NCBI GenBank assembly: GCA_905250075.1
Contig: CAJNOP010000087.1
Location: 1-64,000, forward strand
Reading direction: 5' to 3'
DNA from: Rotaria sp. Silwood1
Taxonomy: Eukaryota; Rotifera; Eurotatoria; Philodinida; Philodinidae
DNA: 64,000 nt
Shown here: piece by piece, positions 33,885-44,239 of the stretch
Numbering within the stretch: the first letter of the stretch is position 1
Layout: each line of letters begins with the position of its first letter
Notes under the pieces: model-generated
What the model was told of the DNA's origin: nothing
Database searches by the model: none
Seen by the model: only the letters and a program-made list of their open reading frames with translations
Translations under genes and position numbers: made by a program

Positions 33885-34868
33885 TATTTTTATTAACACA
33901 ATAAATGTTTAAGACCAGTTTATGATGTCAAAATATGACTTAATTTATTATGAAAGTCTGAAATGAGACGTATAGGAAAAATATACTCTGTGAGTGCGTT
34001 ACTATTTTTTTTTTCAACGAACAGAGATAAATCGCAACTGATACAGCCCCTAGGTAGCCTATGAAAAGTTAGCAAAGATGTGTACGCTACGGTCAATTTA
34101 ATCAAGCAGTTATGATGAAAAATTAACTATAGGCCCTGTTTGGTAACGAACTCACCCAAGAATTTATCAGGTTTTTAGGAGTTTTCTATTTTTTTTCGTA
34201 AAAGACATAGGAGCTATTATTGATATCAACGAACAGCCCGAATTTCGTAGATTCGAAGCATATGTCAAACTTTAGTTGACAGTTATTTCTTTAACTTTTT
34301 TTTTCTTCCTCTCTGTAACGACGTAAAGATGACATAAATTTAAACCAAGATGTCGTCAACTTATGGCGAATAATTTTTTCTTCCTTTAAGGAGATAACAG
34401 AATTCAAACTATATATTCTGAGACAGAAAAGTGTGCTCTACAAAATAGTATAACTAATTTTTTTAAAAGTTCAACTTCTACTTTAATCACTTCGGTTGGC
34501 CGTTAGCCGGACAAGCCGATGACATAGAATAGAAAAATAAACTCGATGGTGTAGAATAATAAAAAAGTATGACTATGAGTCAGATGAAGCGAAACGTCGA
34601 TAATAACGTCAATATGAAGGCTGAAATAGGCCAAATAAAGAAAAAACAGAGCATGCTTATATCTGACGTACGCAAAAACGATAATAAAAAAATAAAAACA
34701 GTATATTTACACACTCCACTCCATGAGATACGTATTAGAAGAATTTCATTTTTTCTTGAACAGAAATTAAATGTGACTTCACTCTATTTAACAATTATAC
34801 ATTGTACGATTACTTATAGGCAGTTATAATGATTGTTTAATGTCGATATGGAAAAATAAAATATTAGA
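33885..34868. other. No recognised gene
   Basis: A lysine-rich plus ORF at 34569-34829 has no motif I recognise. The stretch includes the putative promoter region of the gene at 34872, in which I see no certain element. Confidence 0.35.
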
Positions 34869-34871
34869 AAA

Positions 34872-36095
34872 ATGTTTAATTATATTTCCATCGAAGAAAA
34901 ATATCAAAATTTGCTCAAAAATTTAAATACTGAATTGCCAAATCCGATTGGCTTTCGTATAGCTGAATTCCCATTGTTTCTCAATGATGAATTTCGTGAT
35001 AGACTTATTGATGCTAGTAATCATATTATTGATTTTATATTACGTCCAGATTTTAAACAGATAACAGAAAAATCAATTCCTGATAAATGGCATTGTGCGA
35101 ATGAAAATGATCATCCACACTTTATTCAACTAGATTTTGGAATTTGTAGAGACCAATATGGCGATACTGTACCCAAATTAATTGAGTTACAAGGATTTCC
35201 ATCCACATATGCTTTACAAGCTGATTTGGGTGATGCCTATTGTGTAACTTTTGACATTCCTACCAATTATACCAACTATTTTAATGAATTAGATAAAACT
35301 CGCTTTCTTAGCTTATTTAAACAAACTATAGTTGGACCTCATCATCCTCATGAAGTTATTCTAATGGATGTAAATCCATATCAGCAAATTACAGCCGCTG
35401 ATTTTTATCTTACACAAAAATATTTAAATATTCCAATTATATCATTAGACGATTTGAAACAAGAAGGTAACAAATTATTCTATGAGCATCAAGGTGAAAA
35501 GAAATTAATAAAAAGAATTTATAATCGTCTTGTTTTTGATGAAATAAATAATGATCCAGATATTTTCAAACATATTGTTGATATAAGACAAGAATTGGAC
35601 ATTGAATGGATAACACATCCTCATTGGTTTTATCGCATAAGCAAGTTTCTTTTAACATATTTAAAAGGTGATTATATACCAATAACATATTTCTTGAATG
35701 AAATTATCAACACTATTCCAGATGATCTAGAAAATTATGTATTAAAGCCATTATTTTCGTTTGGAGGTCGCGGTGTCATTATTGATATTACGCATGATGA
35801 TATTGAAAAAATAAAAGATCCAGAAAATTGGATATTACAACAAAAAGTTAAATATGAACCTGTTTTACAAATTACTGATGATGTTGTTATAGGAGAAATT
35901 CGTCTTATGTATCTTTGGCCTGATGGTGATAAAAGACCAACATTGACTACAACTTTAACACGTTTAAGCAGAAACAAATTGATTGGTGTTCGGCATAATA
36001 CAAACTCTGAATGGACAGGTGTAACAGTCGCTTTTATGGAAAATACAAAGCGGAATTCTGCGAAACTGACTTCGTCACACAATATACTCATATAG
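34872..36095 (+). CDS. ATP-grasp-like protein of bacterial type, intronless
   Basis: A 407-codon single-exon gene starting at the first ATG in frame. The body resembles a family of roughly 390-residue proteins I associate with Bacteroidetes. Its shared landmarks are FRIAEFPLF (29-37), HFIQLDFGIC (83-92), PKLIELQGFP (101-110), KRIYNRLVFDE (214-224), ITHPHWFYRISKF (247-259), YVLKPLFSFGGRGV (289-302), NWILQQKVKYEP (319-330) and GEIRLMYLWPDG (341-352). The KP...FGGRGV loop and the later E/R-rich strand resemble the nucleotide-binding part of ATP-grasp ligases, which join a carboxylate to an amine or thiol using ATP. The substrate is unknown. There is no signal peptide or membrane span. No intron interrupts the frame, unlike the TRAF, pentapeptide and secreted-protein genes nearby. 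Together this suggests transfer from a bacterium, which is common in bdelloids. Residues after about 390 (NTKRNSAKLTSSHNILI) look like a late extension or changed C-terminus. Confidence 0.65.
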   Translation: MFNYISIEEKYQNLLKNLNTELPNPIGFRIAEFPLFLNDEFRDRLIDASNHIIDFILRPDFKQITEKSIPDKWHCANENDHPHFIQLDFGICRDQYGDTVPKLIELQGFPSTYALQADLGDAYCVTFDIPTNYTNYFNELDKTRFLSLFKQTIVGPHHPHEVILMDVNPYQQITAADFYLTQKYLNIPIISLDDLKQEGNKLFYEHQGEKKLIKRIYNRLVFDEINNDPDIFKHIVDIRQELDIEWITHPHWFYRISKFLLTYLKGDYIPITYFLNEIINTIPDDLENYVLKPLFSFGGRGVIIDITHDDIEKIKDPENWILQQKVKYEPVLQITDDVVIGEIRLMYLWPDGDKRPTLTTTLTRLSRNKLIGVRHNTNSEWTGVTVAFMENTKRNSAKLTSSHNILI

Positions 36096-36162
36096 AAACA
36101 TATTTATGAGTAGAAATAATTGATATTCTGTTGTCTACTATATAGTATTTTGTTGATTTATA

Positions 36163-36242
36163 GGGGCATGCGTGTGGATCGGTGGGTGAGTGTTGGTATG
36201 AGTATGGGTTTCTCATTCTTTAAACCTACATCCACATCTTTC
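36163..36242. repeat. Small TGTGGG / CCACA inverted repeat
   Basis: GTGTGGATCGGTGGGTGAGT with GGTATGAGTATGGGTTTCTC is followed after about 12 bases by ACCTACATCCACATC. A degenerate, shorter version of the arrays at 22.6 and 27.5 kb, in the same G-then-C order. Confidence 0.5.
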
Positions 36243-36244
36243 CA

Positions 36245-38165
36245 AAAGACCCTCGTTCATTACTTCTGTGTCACTCTATGTTGTTGACAATATTTTGCAT
36301 TCCTACTTTTTTTTTGCTGTAAATGACGACATTCGGTTTTTTCCGTACTCGATATATACAGAGAGATCCAAAAAAACATCATTTTATAGAAGAAAAAAAA
36401 ATCGAAGATTTCTGTCGTATTTTGATCAAATGAGCTGAATCTTTGATCATTGATAAAGGAGTGTTTATGAATCATATTCATAATAAAAATATTGACAAAC
36501 ACTGCTTTGAAGTATCATCGTTAACTTTGATTTAAAAAAAAGCTGTTGATTTTCATGAGTTATAAAAAGCAGTATAATTATCCTTGTGACCAAAAGTAAA
36601 GTAAGCATATTTTTTTCTATTAATTCTCTACACTATTGTTGTTGGGTTTCCAATTTATACAAAGATACATGTCTTGTTATCTATTGTATGTTAAATGTTT
36701 CAGTTCTAAGTTGTAAGATATTATTGAAAAAACTCCTATATGAGTTTTCCATAACTCGCGAAAAGTTACAGTTCACTCACATTTCACATCCACCTTTCTC
36801 TCTTGATTCGTTGTCCTTATCGTGACTTCCTCGATAGTCGAATTGTCCATAAAAAACAGTGAAAAAGTGTGTTTGCAGAAGATTTATTGTCTCAAAACTA
36901 GTTATGAACTTGTTAAAAAGAATTTTTATCTCCGAAGTAATGAATAACTTATATATCCATGAAGATGAACTCAACATTCGCATATATAATTAAATGATAG
37001 AAACACAAGAAGGACAGAATATAAAATGAGAAAGAATCACAAAACAATATCGGAATAATGAAAATGTGTAAGGGTAACATAAGCCATGAATCATTTCGAG
37101 AATGTAGTATATGACCTGATTCAAAATTCAAATACTGATAACATATTTGCTTGCAGTAAATAACAACAATTAGCCGTAAGTTTGCGTTTCGCTTGTGTCA
37201 TTGACAATCGTGATTCACAAAGTACTATTAGAGAAAACTGAATTTCCCTTTCCTTCCCTTCACCGTCTCAGACTTGCCTCACTGATTCGCGTCAAACAGA
37301 CAAAATGGACAAGAGTTTTTTAGCGTCACAATGCATGACGGACAGAATCGATTCAGTTTCGATGTTTCAGAATGATCTATGTGACTAGGGCTCTCTTGAA
37401 AGATGGGAGCGAATCGATCATGTTCACATTTTTATCCCATAAGAATTACGCTGAAAAATGACTTTTCTAAGAGAATCCAATTTACTCAATTTATTGTTAT
37501 ACATGCTTGAGTAAAGATATCGATACGATCGCTTCGCTGATCGATTTTGTACAGCTTGTAAAAGAACCATTTAGACCTACTCAATAAGAGTGAATATGTT
37601 TCTGGCAGAATAAAAACAGCTGCCATTTTAATTAGACTCAATGGAGTGCATGTGCTTGACGATTCGAAAATGCAATGCATCGATTATTTTGACTTATTCC
37701 AATAGTTTCACAGAAAATTGAATTTAGAAAAAGAAATATTCAACGTATGTGTGTCTCCAATTAGAAAAATATTTGTTTTTTAATCATGATAAAGAATGAA
37801 ATGTGGATGGAGACTACATATATCATCATCATCATCATCCTACCTTTAGAAATATTTTATCTAGATGTATGTTATGAATATTTCTGTTCTTTTTCTTTAC
37901 TCAATAGATTTTTTATCGATAGTATAGATTGTAAAGATGAAAATGATTTCTTTTTTAAGTTCAGGATTTTTACTTTCGTTCTTCTTCTATCATACTTTGA
38001 TAGATACATACTTCATTACAAAGTGATCTACTTTTTTCCTTAAAATGATTTCATGGCTTAAAAAGGGACTAAGTGTGGATTTAGTGTCCAGATAAATCGA
38101 AAAATAGAATAAAAAAAATCAAATATATGAAAGTTAGGTCGACGAACAGTTTTTTACGATTGGAT
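36245..38165. other. No recognised gene
   Basis: Several 60-85-codon ORFs on both strands overlap each other and show no domain. An ATCATCATCATCATC run lies at about 37820. This is probably intergenic sequence plus the 3' flank of the TRAF gene. Confidence 0.4.
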
Positions 38166-38167
38166 GT

Positions 38168-40694
38168 TTATCTTATGTTTGCTAGTGCGTGTTGTACGCG
38201 TGATGGAAGATTGGAAAAAAATTCTGTATTTTTTTGATTAAATTTTACAATGATCCATATTTCGTCGTCACGAATATATTGACTTGGTTCCTGATAAAGA
38301 CAATTTTTAGGCATGAAATCATCGAAACCAATCAGTTCATCTGGCATCATTGTATCTACTGAGCATGTTCGTTTAATATGATCTAGAGGATGATTGTTGC
38401 TTTGATCAACTATACAAAACGTAATAGTACCCTTTAAGTTTTGATAAATTGGATTGAGGAGTCGAATATAGATGGAAATATAGCAACTTGATCTGTATCT
38501 AGTACTAGACTTGCCATTGAGATAAAGATAAGCCCGCACTCGACGTCCGTTCATTACCGTGAAAAACATCGGCGATTTCACAAAGGGATCTTTCAAACAT
38601 AGTGCATTGTCGATTCTTTTGCGAATGTACGAAATCAGCCATATCAAAAGACCATCAGTCGCAGCAGGCTGTTCCATCAATTGAGTGTTGAGTAGATTAT
38701 TGTTCAATGTTAAATAATCGATTTTCTGCTTCATTATTTGATATTGTTCTTGCATTACACCCATTCGACTCTTTATTTAAAAAAATCATTTATTAGGATT
38801 CTTAGATTTACAGTCGAAAATAAGACATTAGTTTTTGTTTACCAATACTGCATGATACTTACTTCACGATTTTCTGGTGTTCTCTCGCTGGTTAATGGTA
38901 TCTCTTCGCGTTGTATAGCATCATTTAAATCATCCGTTGGTTGGTTTACAGAGAGGCGTGTCATGTGAGCATTGAGCTCATCTATTTTAAGGTCGTTGTG
39001 AGAAAGACTGCTGCAAGATTGATGGTAGACTGTCGAAGTTATTCTGATTCAAGTTCATAATAGGATTTTCATGTTGTGAAAAATGAACATCATTACCAAT
39101 AGCTAGACAAAGTAAGATAAGAGATGTGACATACGAATATTTTAATAGTTCTATTAAGGATTTAGATCAGCTTTTTCTTTCTAAGATTTTTCTTATTTGG
39201 CTCCTTGAACTGATTTCAAAACAGTTTGCACTTCAATAAGTTCTACTGGAACTAAATCAATAATATATGCATAACAAAAAAGTCTCTAATAGCAAGATGA
39301 ACTTTTGATGCGCATACTTAATTTTTCTACGAAGAACCCAACGCAATAAATTTAGCCATCAAATATAATCGAATGATTCAATGCGCTGATATGAAATGAT
39401 GGGATATACAATTGAAACTCGTTTTTTGTGTTTTATAGAAAAAAAATATCTCTCCATTCTCGATGACACTTTTAAAGGAAGAAATTCAACTGTTGCTATT
39501 GGTATCATGCTATTATACAAAAATAAATGAAGATCCTTACCATTATCAATTGACATATGTTGGTCATAATCATGAGACCAATGACTTTTCGAGTTCAATG
39601 AATTTAGTTCACATATGAGTGCAGTTAATATTTGAATATTTAAAGAAATTTTTTCAAGTTTCTCATCGTTCGTTGAAGAAACTGACGCTACATTGTCATG
39701 ATAATTGCTTTTCATGTCTTCTAGAGCAGTTTCCATAGCATCCATGTGGCAATTCCATGCATATCTCAAACTATCAATATGAACATCACTGATATTATGA
39801 GCTTCGGTTTCGTTCGGAGGAAACTGCAGAAAATTGTCAAAAAAAAAAATTAAGTATTTTTAGTTTAGCCAGCATACCAATTGTTTACATCCATAGCTAT
39901 GTAGTTGACATTTGACAAGGATTGCTGGGCATTCTTTTTGCCGATGTTGTATTATTTGTGCCTCTGTTATACAGATTGTAGAACATGCGTCGCATTTTTT
40001 TGAGGGATGAGTGTTTTCTAGGTGTTCCTAAACATATCTCACAAATCAAATTCAATACGACGATCATGCTCCATCAAACAACACTCTGATATGTACTACA
40101 TGTGTTTCTTTATTATGATTTATATTATCCCTTATTTTATTTTGTAAAGTTTGAATCAACACCTCTCAGATTATATTAATTTTAGTCTCATGGATCGTAA
40201 TGTTTTAAGGTATTTTCATTCTGATATCAATCTGAATTTAAGAATGTGAAGGAAATCGATGATGTTCTAACTAACAGCCCGTAAAAAATGCATAATCCTG
40301 AATACTCAATATTCGATAATGAACTTGAAGATAATCTTACTTTATAATGGCCATATGAACCTGACCAAGTACATAGCGAACAATTTGTTGGCAACTCATT
40401 TATTTCTTGAATACGAGATTCATCTATTACTGTCTAAAAAAATATACATAGTCAAACATGTATACAGTGAATTCTTCTTACTTCTTCACCAGGTGTTTCC
40501 TTGCGACAAGTGGCACATATTGATGCCCTGTATCAAAAGAAAGCGATCGATATTGAAAAGATTTATTTTGTAATGAAATCATACTCGTTTTTTGCAGATC
40601 TACCGCAAAGGTAACATTGATGATGACCACATTTTAGTCGAATAGGACGGTTCACTGTCCAAGTACATGCTGGACATTTATATATTGGATTCAT
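38168..40694 (-). CDS. TRAF-type protein: RING, TRAF zinc finger, coiled coil, MATH
   Basis: A seven-exon model fits in frame with GT-AG introns. Exons are 40694-40585, 40527-40482, 40433-40341, 40027-39878, 39823-39541, 39102-38863 and 38770-38168. Exons 1-2 give a C3HC4 RING (KCPACTW, then KCGHHQCYLCG, then ICATCRK). Exons 3-4 give TRAF-type zinc fingers (NCSLCTWSGSYGHYK, KCDACSTICITEAQIIQHRQ, ECPAILVKC). Exons 5-6 give a linker and coiled coil. Exon 7 gives a MATH domain (DGLLIWLISYIRKR, FVKSPMFFTV, RVRAYLYLNGK, ITFCIVDQSNN, IGFDDFMPKN, YIRDDEIWIIVKF). TRAF proteins are cytoplasmic adaptors that trimerise through the coiled coil, bind receptor tails through MATH, and may act as ubiquitin ligases through RING. 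One oddity: near 39000 in exon 6 the frame of LPSILQ runs into a stop, while the +1 frame (SLSHNDLKIDELNAHMTRL) carries on. That means a single-base frameshift, an assembly error or an unusual splice. The MATH domain is intact. Confidence 0.8.
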
Positions 40695-40699
40695 TTATG

Positions 40700-41205
40700 T
40701 TGTCTGTTTACTTGAAGCCGCAAATCTATAAACACATTTATAATGAGAACAACAATACTCTACAAAATTACTGTTGTTAAAAAAATAGTCAACTGAGCGG
40801 CACAATGTACCGATTAATTATTGTTTGCTACATGTCCCTACTCCAAAACTTTTCATTTAGCAATATTCAGATCTAGATGACATGAGATTCCATCGCTCTC
40901 ATTATTTTTACACTCGAACTATTTAAGCTGCTCTTTTATTAAGTGATCAAAGATGACTCCGTACCATATACAAATCATGATTTTGAAGTTCAGGTTTAGG
41001 ATCTTGCAGCTGTTGTCAATCAATAATGCGTATATAATGTGGAGTTTTTGTCTTTATGTACAATGTACACCTGACGAATGAATCAATCTGAAATAGAATA
41101 CACAATGTCTTATTTGTTCAAACTGGTCCCCTTAAAACAAATGCAATTGCAATCACTCAATAACTATTACTAAGAAACATAGAACAATAACAAAAAGGTG
41201 AAATA
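40700..41205. other. No recognised gene
   Basis: 5' flank of the TRAF gene and 3' flank of the gene at 41209. No clear TATA box or repeat. Confidence 0.4.
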
Positions 41206-41208
41206 TTG

Positions 41209-41760
41209 TCACAATGCAGCTCGCTCTATTTGCAGCTGAGTCCATGCTTCTATTAGTTTGTCTAATAATTTCTTCATTTGTTTACGAAGATGAAAAGCAT
41301 ATTTATATCTCGCGAGCGCTAAGAGCTTTTTGTTCATGCTTTCATAATACTTAGCCAGTATCTTCATATATTGCACCAAATCCAAGAAAATCATCTGTAT
41401 AAGAGTGTTTTCATGCTCAAGTATTGATACTAGTGAAAGCAATGATGAAATCAATGTATTATGATGACTCACACTAGCTTGAGAACAATGCAAATAAATA
41501 CGTTGTGCACGGGGACAGCGAGGGAACACTTTTATTGAATATCCGAGATTTGACGTATCACAAAGAACAATAAAATAATGCAATGCTTGATAAGTACCAA
41601 TTTCCTCTAGGCATCTTTCAATGGATTCGAAGTGCTTTATCTTGACGCCATTCAGATGGAGATAGGTATAAGCTGATTGTCGACGAAAATCATTTTTTCG
41701 TTCTATCCATGATACCTGTGGCCATAGTCCTGTGATCAATGATAGTTTTATTAATTTCTG
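41209..41760 (-). CDS. Uncharacterised protein, probably a 3' exon
   Basis: The minus frame is open for about 180 codons to a stop at 41209, without an ATG at its start, so it looks like a 3' exon or a truncated gene. The first half (HFESIERCLEEIG, HYFIVLCDTSNLGYSIKVF, AQRIYLHCSQ) has the same spacing of hydrophobic strands as the domain in the neighbouring pseudogene at 42305-43300 (TFTDIQTCTNII, NIFLIVSESIGEKIVSEI, INSIYVFSANK). It may therefore be a second, diverged copy. The second half is helical (LARYKYAFHLRKQMKKLLDK). Function unknown. Confidence 0.4.
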   Translation of the reverse strand, partial: QKLIKLSLITGLWPQVSWIERKNDFRRQSAYTYLHLNGVKIKHFESIERCLEEIGTYQALHYFIVLCDTSNLGYSIKVFPRCPRAQRIYLHCSQASVSHHNTLISSLLSLVSILEHENTLIQMIFLDLVQYMKILAKYYESMNKKLLALARYKYAFHLRKQMKKLLDKLIEAWTQLQIERAAL

Positions 41761-42300
41761 ACAAAAATGAATGATCGCTAAACTTCTTTAACACAAGAAC
41801 AGATAACAAAACTCTAAATAGTTAGTTCGTTCGTGTACCCTTTCTAGTGCTCTTGCCATGATTTTCCTTATGAAAGAATTCAGCATCCTCTTAGGGCTTG
41901 TGGGTATGAATATGGCTGGGTCGTTCACTGAGTGTGGATTATCTTTTCACACATACCTAACACGCCCTCGAATTTCATCAATATATCACTGAACTTTCGC
42001 TAGTGACGAGTGTCCTATTGACGAAAGTCTTATTAGTGAAATTTCAGAATTTCTAACTTTCAGTATCTAATGGTAGGTGTGGGTACAAAGGGTGTTTCTG
42101 TTCGAATTGACTGAAGATTCTTAGACGCACTTACACCTCTCTTCCCTCTTTTTTTACTCTCCAGTTTAAGAGCAGAGAAACAATCCATGGTGACTTCTAA
42201 ACCATTAGCTCACTTTTTTTTGAACACCTTGCATGAAGCCACGGTATAGACTCTGTATAGGACAAAATTTTCTACCTGAGAAAATCTCCAAGCATTGAAA
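41761..42300. other. Intergenic with degenerate TGTGGG/CACAC hairpins
   Basis: CTTGTGGGTATGAATATGGC with GAGTGTGGATTATC is followed by CACACATACCTAACACGCC (about 41896-41970). A second pair is GGTAGGTGTGGGTACAAAGG and ACGCACTTACACCTCTC (42071-42143). Both resemble shorter versions of the telomere-unit inverted repeats. Confidence 0.45.
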
Positions 42301-42304
42301 AATG

Positions 42305-43300
42305 TTACTCTACATCTTGATTTATCGAAAAGCACAACTCTTTCTCAGGCACTGCCTTGATTTGCTGGTAGAAAGAAATCCGAACTGTACCTCGTCCTGT
42401 ATACTCAATTTCTTCGTTGTTTATCATAGTAGGAGTAACTGTATGGCTTGGCGATGTGGGATACTGCATCTCAGTACACATTGTCTCATTGCTTGAATGT
42501 GATGAACAAAGTTGGTCATCGGAGAATGGACTTTGGGCCGATGTTACTTTCAATTGAGTATCATCAAGAGGTTGGCTTTGATGAAATTCCGTTACACGTT
42601 CTGTATATGTATCTTGGTATTCATGGAGTTGTCCGGAATCATAACTATTGCTTACATAGCTGGTAGGTTCCTTTGGCAACTGAGATGACGATATGATCGC
42701 AAGATCATGTGTAGAAGAATCAAGAATGCTTGTCGATATGTCATCAATATCATACTTGCATGTATCTTGTGTTAGAGACTCACAAATAGATTGAATATTG
42801 TCAAAGACATCTTTGATCGTGGGATACTACTGATTAGCTCACACTATATGCTTTGATTTATTGGCAGAAAAGACATAAATTGAATTTATTTGAGGTAGTC
42901 GATGAATTTCAGATACTATTTTCTCACCAATGGATTCAGAGACAATGAGAAAAATATTCTTCTTATTCTTGACTTGTCAAATTATGTTCGTACATGTCTG
43001 TATATCAGTGAATGTGCGTAGATCATTGGCTGCACTGTTTAGCTTATGTTTTGAATATACAATGTCTTGAGTATTCATGTTGAGATTCGCATCCAACCAA
43101 AACGTGCGATACAATTCCTGCGAATAGCACTCCGATATTCGTAAGTAATTGGAGTATGTCGGTAATGGATGAGTAAAACTTGCTTTTGTCGATGAATCAA
43201 TCGAAGCACACGCACTATTGCACTGCGTATAGTGTATAGAGCGTTCCAAGTTGGGTAAATTACACATTTTTTTTTGCTGTAAAGTATTATTGAAGCTCAC
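42305..43300 (-). pseudogene. Bdelloid-type protein, N-terminal domain of ART/TPR family
   Basis: A single minus-strand frame runs about 330 codons with three in-frame stops (two TGA, one TAG) between 42977 and 42830. The core reads LYRTFWLDANLN, LRTFTDIQTC, KNKKNIFLIVSESIGEKIV, EIHRLPQINSIYVFSANKSK, ANQ and YPTIKDVFDNIQSICESLT. This pattern (WLDanvn, then tF.d...C..yi, then IflIVS..lG..iv..IH.l.qi.siYvf, then W..qy.kvk) is a domain I know from many bdelloid proteins, often placed before ADP-ribosyltransferase or TPR regions. One stop falls where Trp is expected and another at a Gln-like position, as simple point decay would give. The C-terminal part (LPKEPTSYVSNSYDSG to SINQDVE) is low-complexity and polar. 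No catalytic domain follows. Confidence 0.55.
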
Positions 43301-43623
43301 AATTGGCTGATATACCTAAATATCTTAAAGTGAAAAAACTAACTAAACTATGAGACATAGAAAAGTCTGCTGCATCGAATGATGCAAAAATGATCCAATT
43401 AGCTTGAAAATTAAAACAAGTGATTAGCAGTACTTTACAAATAGTTGAATTTCTTCTTATTAGGAGCATTGTCCTTAATAAGATCGATCTATGTAAGATG
43501 CATAGAAAATTGAATACTTTGAGTAAATGAACTTTTTTCTATCTGAACTTCCGCCATAAAAAATGTTTCTTACCGGATTGTGGATTAACTTCTAACGGTT
43601 TAAGGCAAAGGAAGTTACTTACA

Positions 43624-44233
43624 ATGAAAGTTTGTCTGCTGTAAATTAAGGAGATTGATCATATTTGGATCAAATGAATGCTCTCACTACTAAACTAACT
43701 GATTTAAAATATGAGGTGCGTATAACATAAACAGATCGAAATATTCGAACTTCTAGATATTTAGTTTGTCATGTGTCCACATTACAAAATTGCAGTAACA
43801 TTTATTTTTCGCTTTTCGTCACGGTTACATAGAGCAAGACGAGTTACATAACTAAAAACAATATCACGCATATTAAAAACCAATTTTACAAACTGTAAAA
43901 AGGCATTATTCATTAATGTAAAGGTAATAAACAAAAAATTATAATTATTGTGTCATTTGTTTTTTAATATGCATGATATTGTTTTTCATTATGTAACTCG
44001 TCTTGCTCTATCTAACCATGACGAAAAAAAAGAAAAAGAAAACTGTTGCTGCAACTTTGTAATGTGAGTGTGTGACAGGCTAAATATCTCGAAATTCGAA
44101 TATCACAATCTGTATATGTAATGCGGACCTTATATTTTAAATTAGTTAGTTTGGTAGTGAGAATAATCATTTGACTCAAATATGATCCATGTCTTCACCT
44201 TACAGTATACGACTTATTTTCATTTCCATTCAC
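43624..44233. repeat. Long hairpin, arms about 270 bp, spacer about 50 bp
   Basis: 43624-43905 is repeated inverted at 44233-43955. Matching blocks, outside to inside, are GATCATATTTGGATCAAATG / GATCATATTTGAGTCAAATG, AACTAACTRATTTAAAATAT, AGATATTTAG with TCACATTACAAARTTGCAG, AGAGCAAGACGAGTTACATA and AAAACAATATCAYGCATATT. Identity is roughly 85 percent and higher towards the centre. No coding frame. It could be a foldback transposon or a source of hairpin RNA. Confidence 0.8.
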
Positions 44234-44239
44234 AGAATA

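Noticed and set aside
35735-36091. 118-codon minus-strand ORF
   Set aside because: It is the shadow of the ATP-grasp-like gene on the other strand, which has the recognisable motifs.
42302-42666. Plus-strand ORFs
   Set aside because: They are shadows of the minus-strand bdelloid-family pseudogene at 42305-43300.
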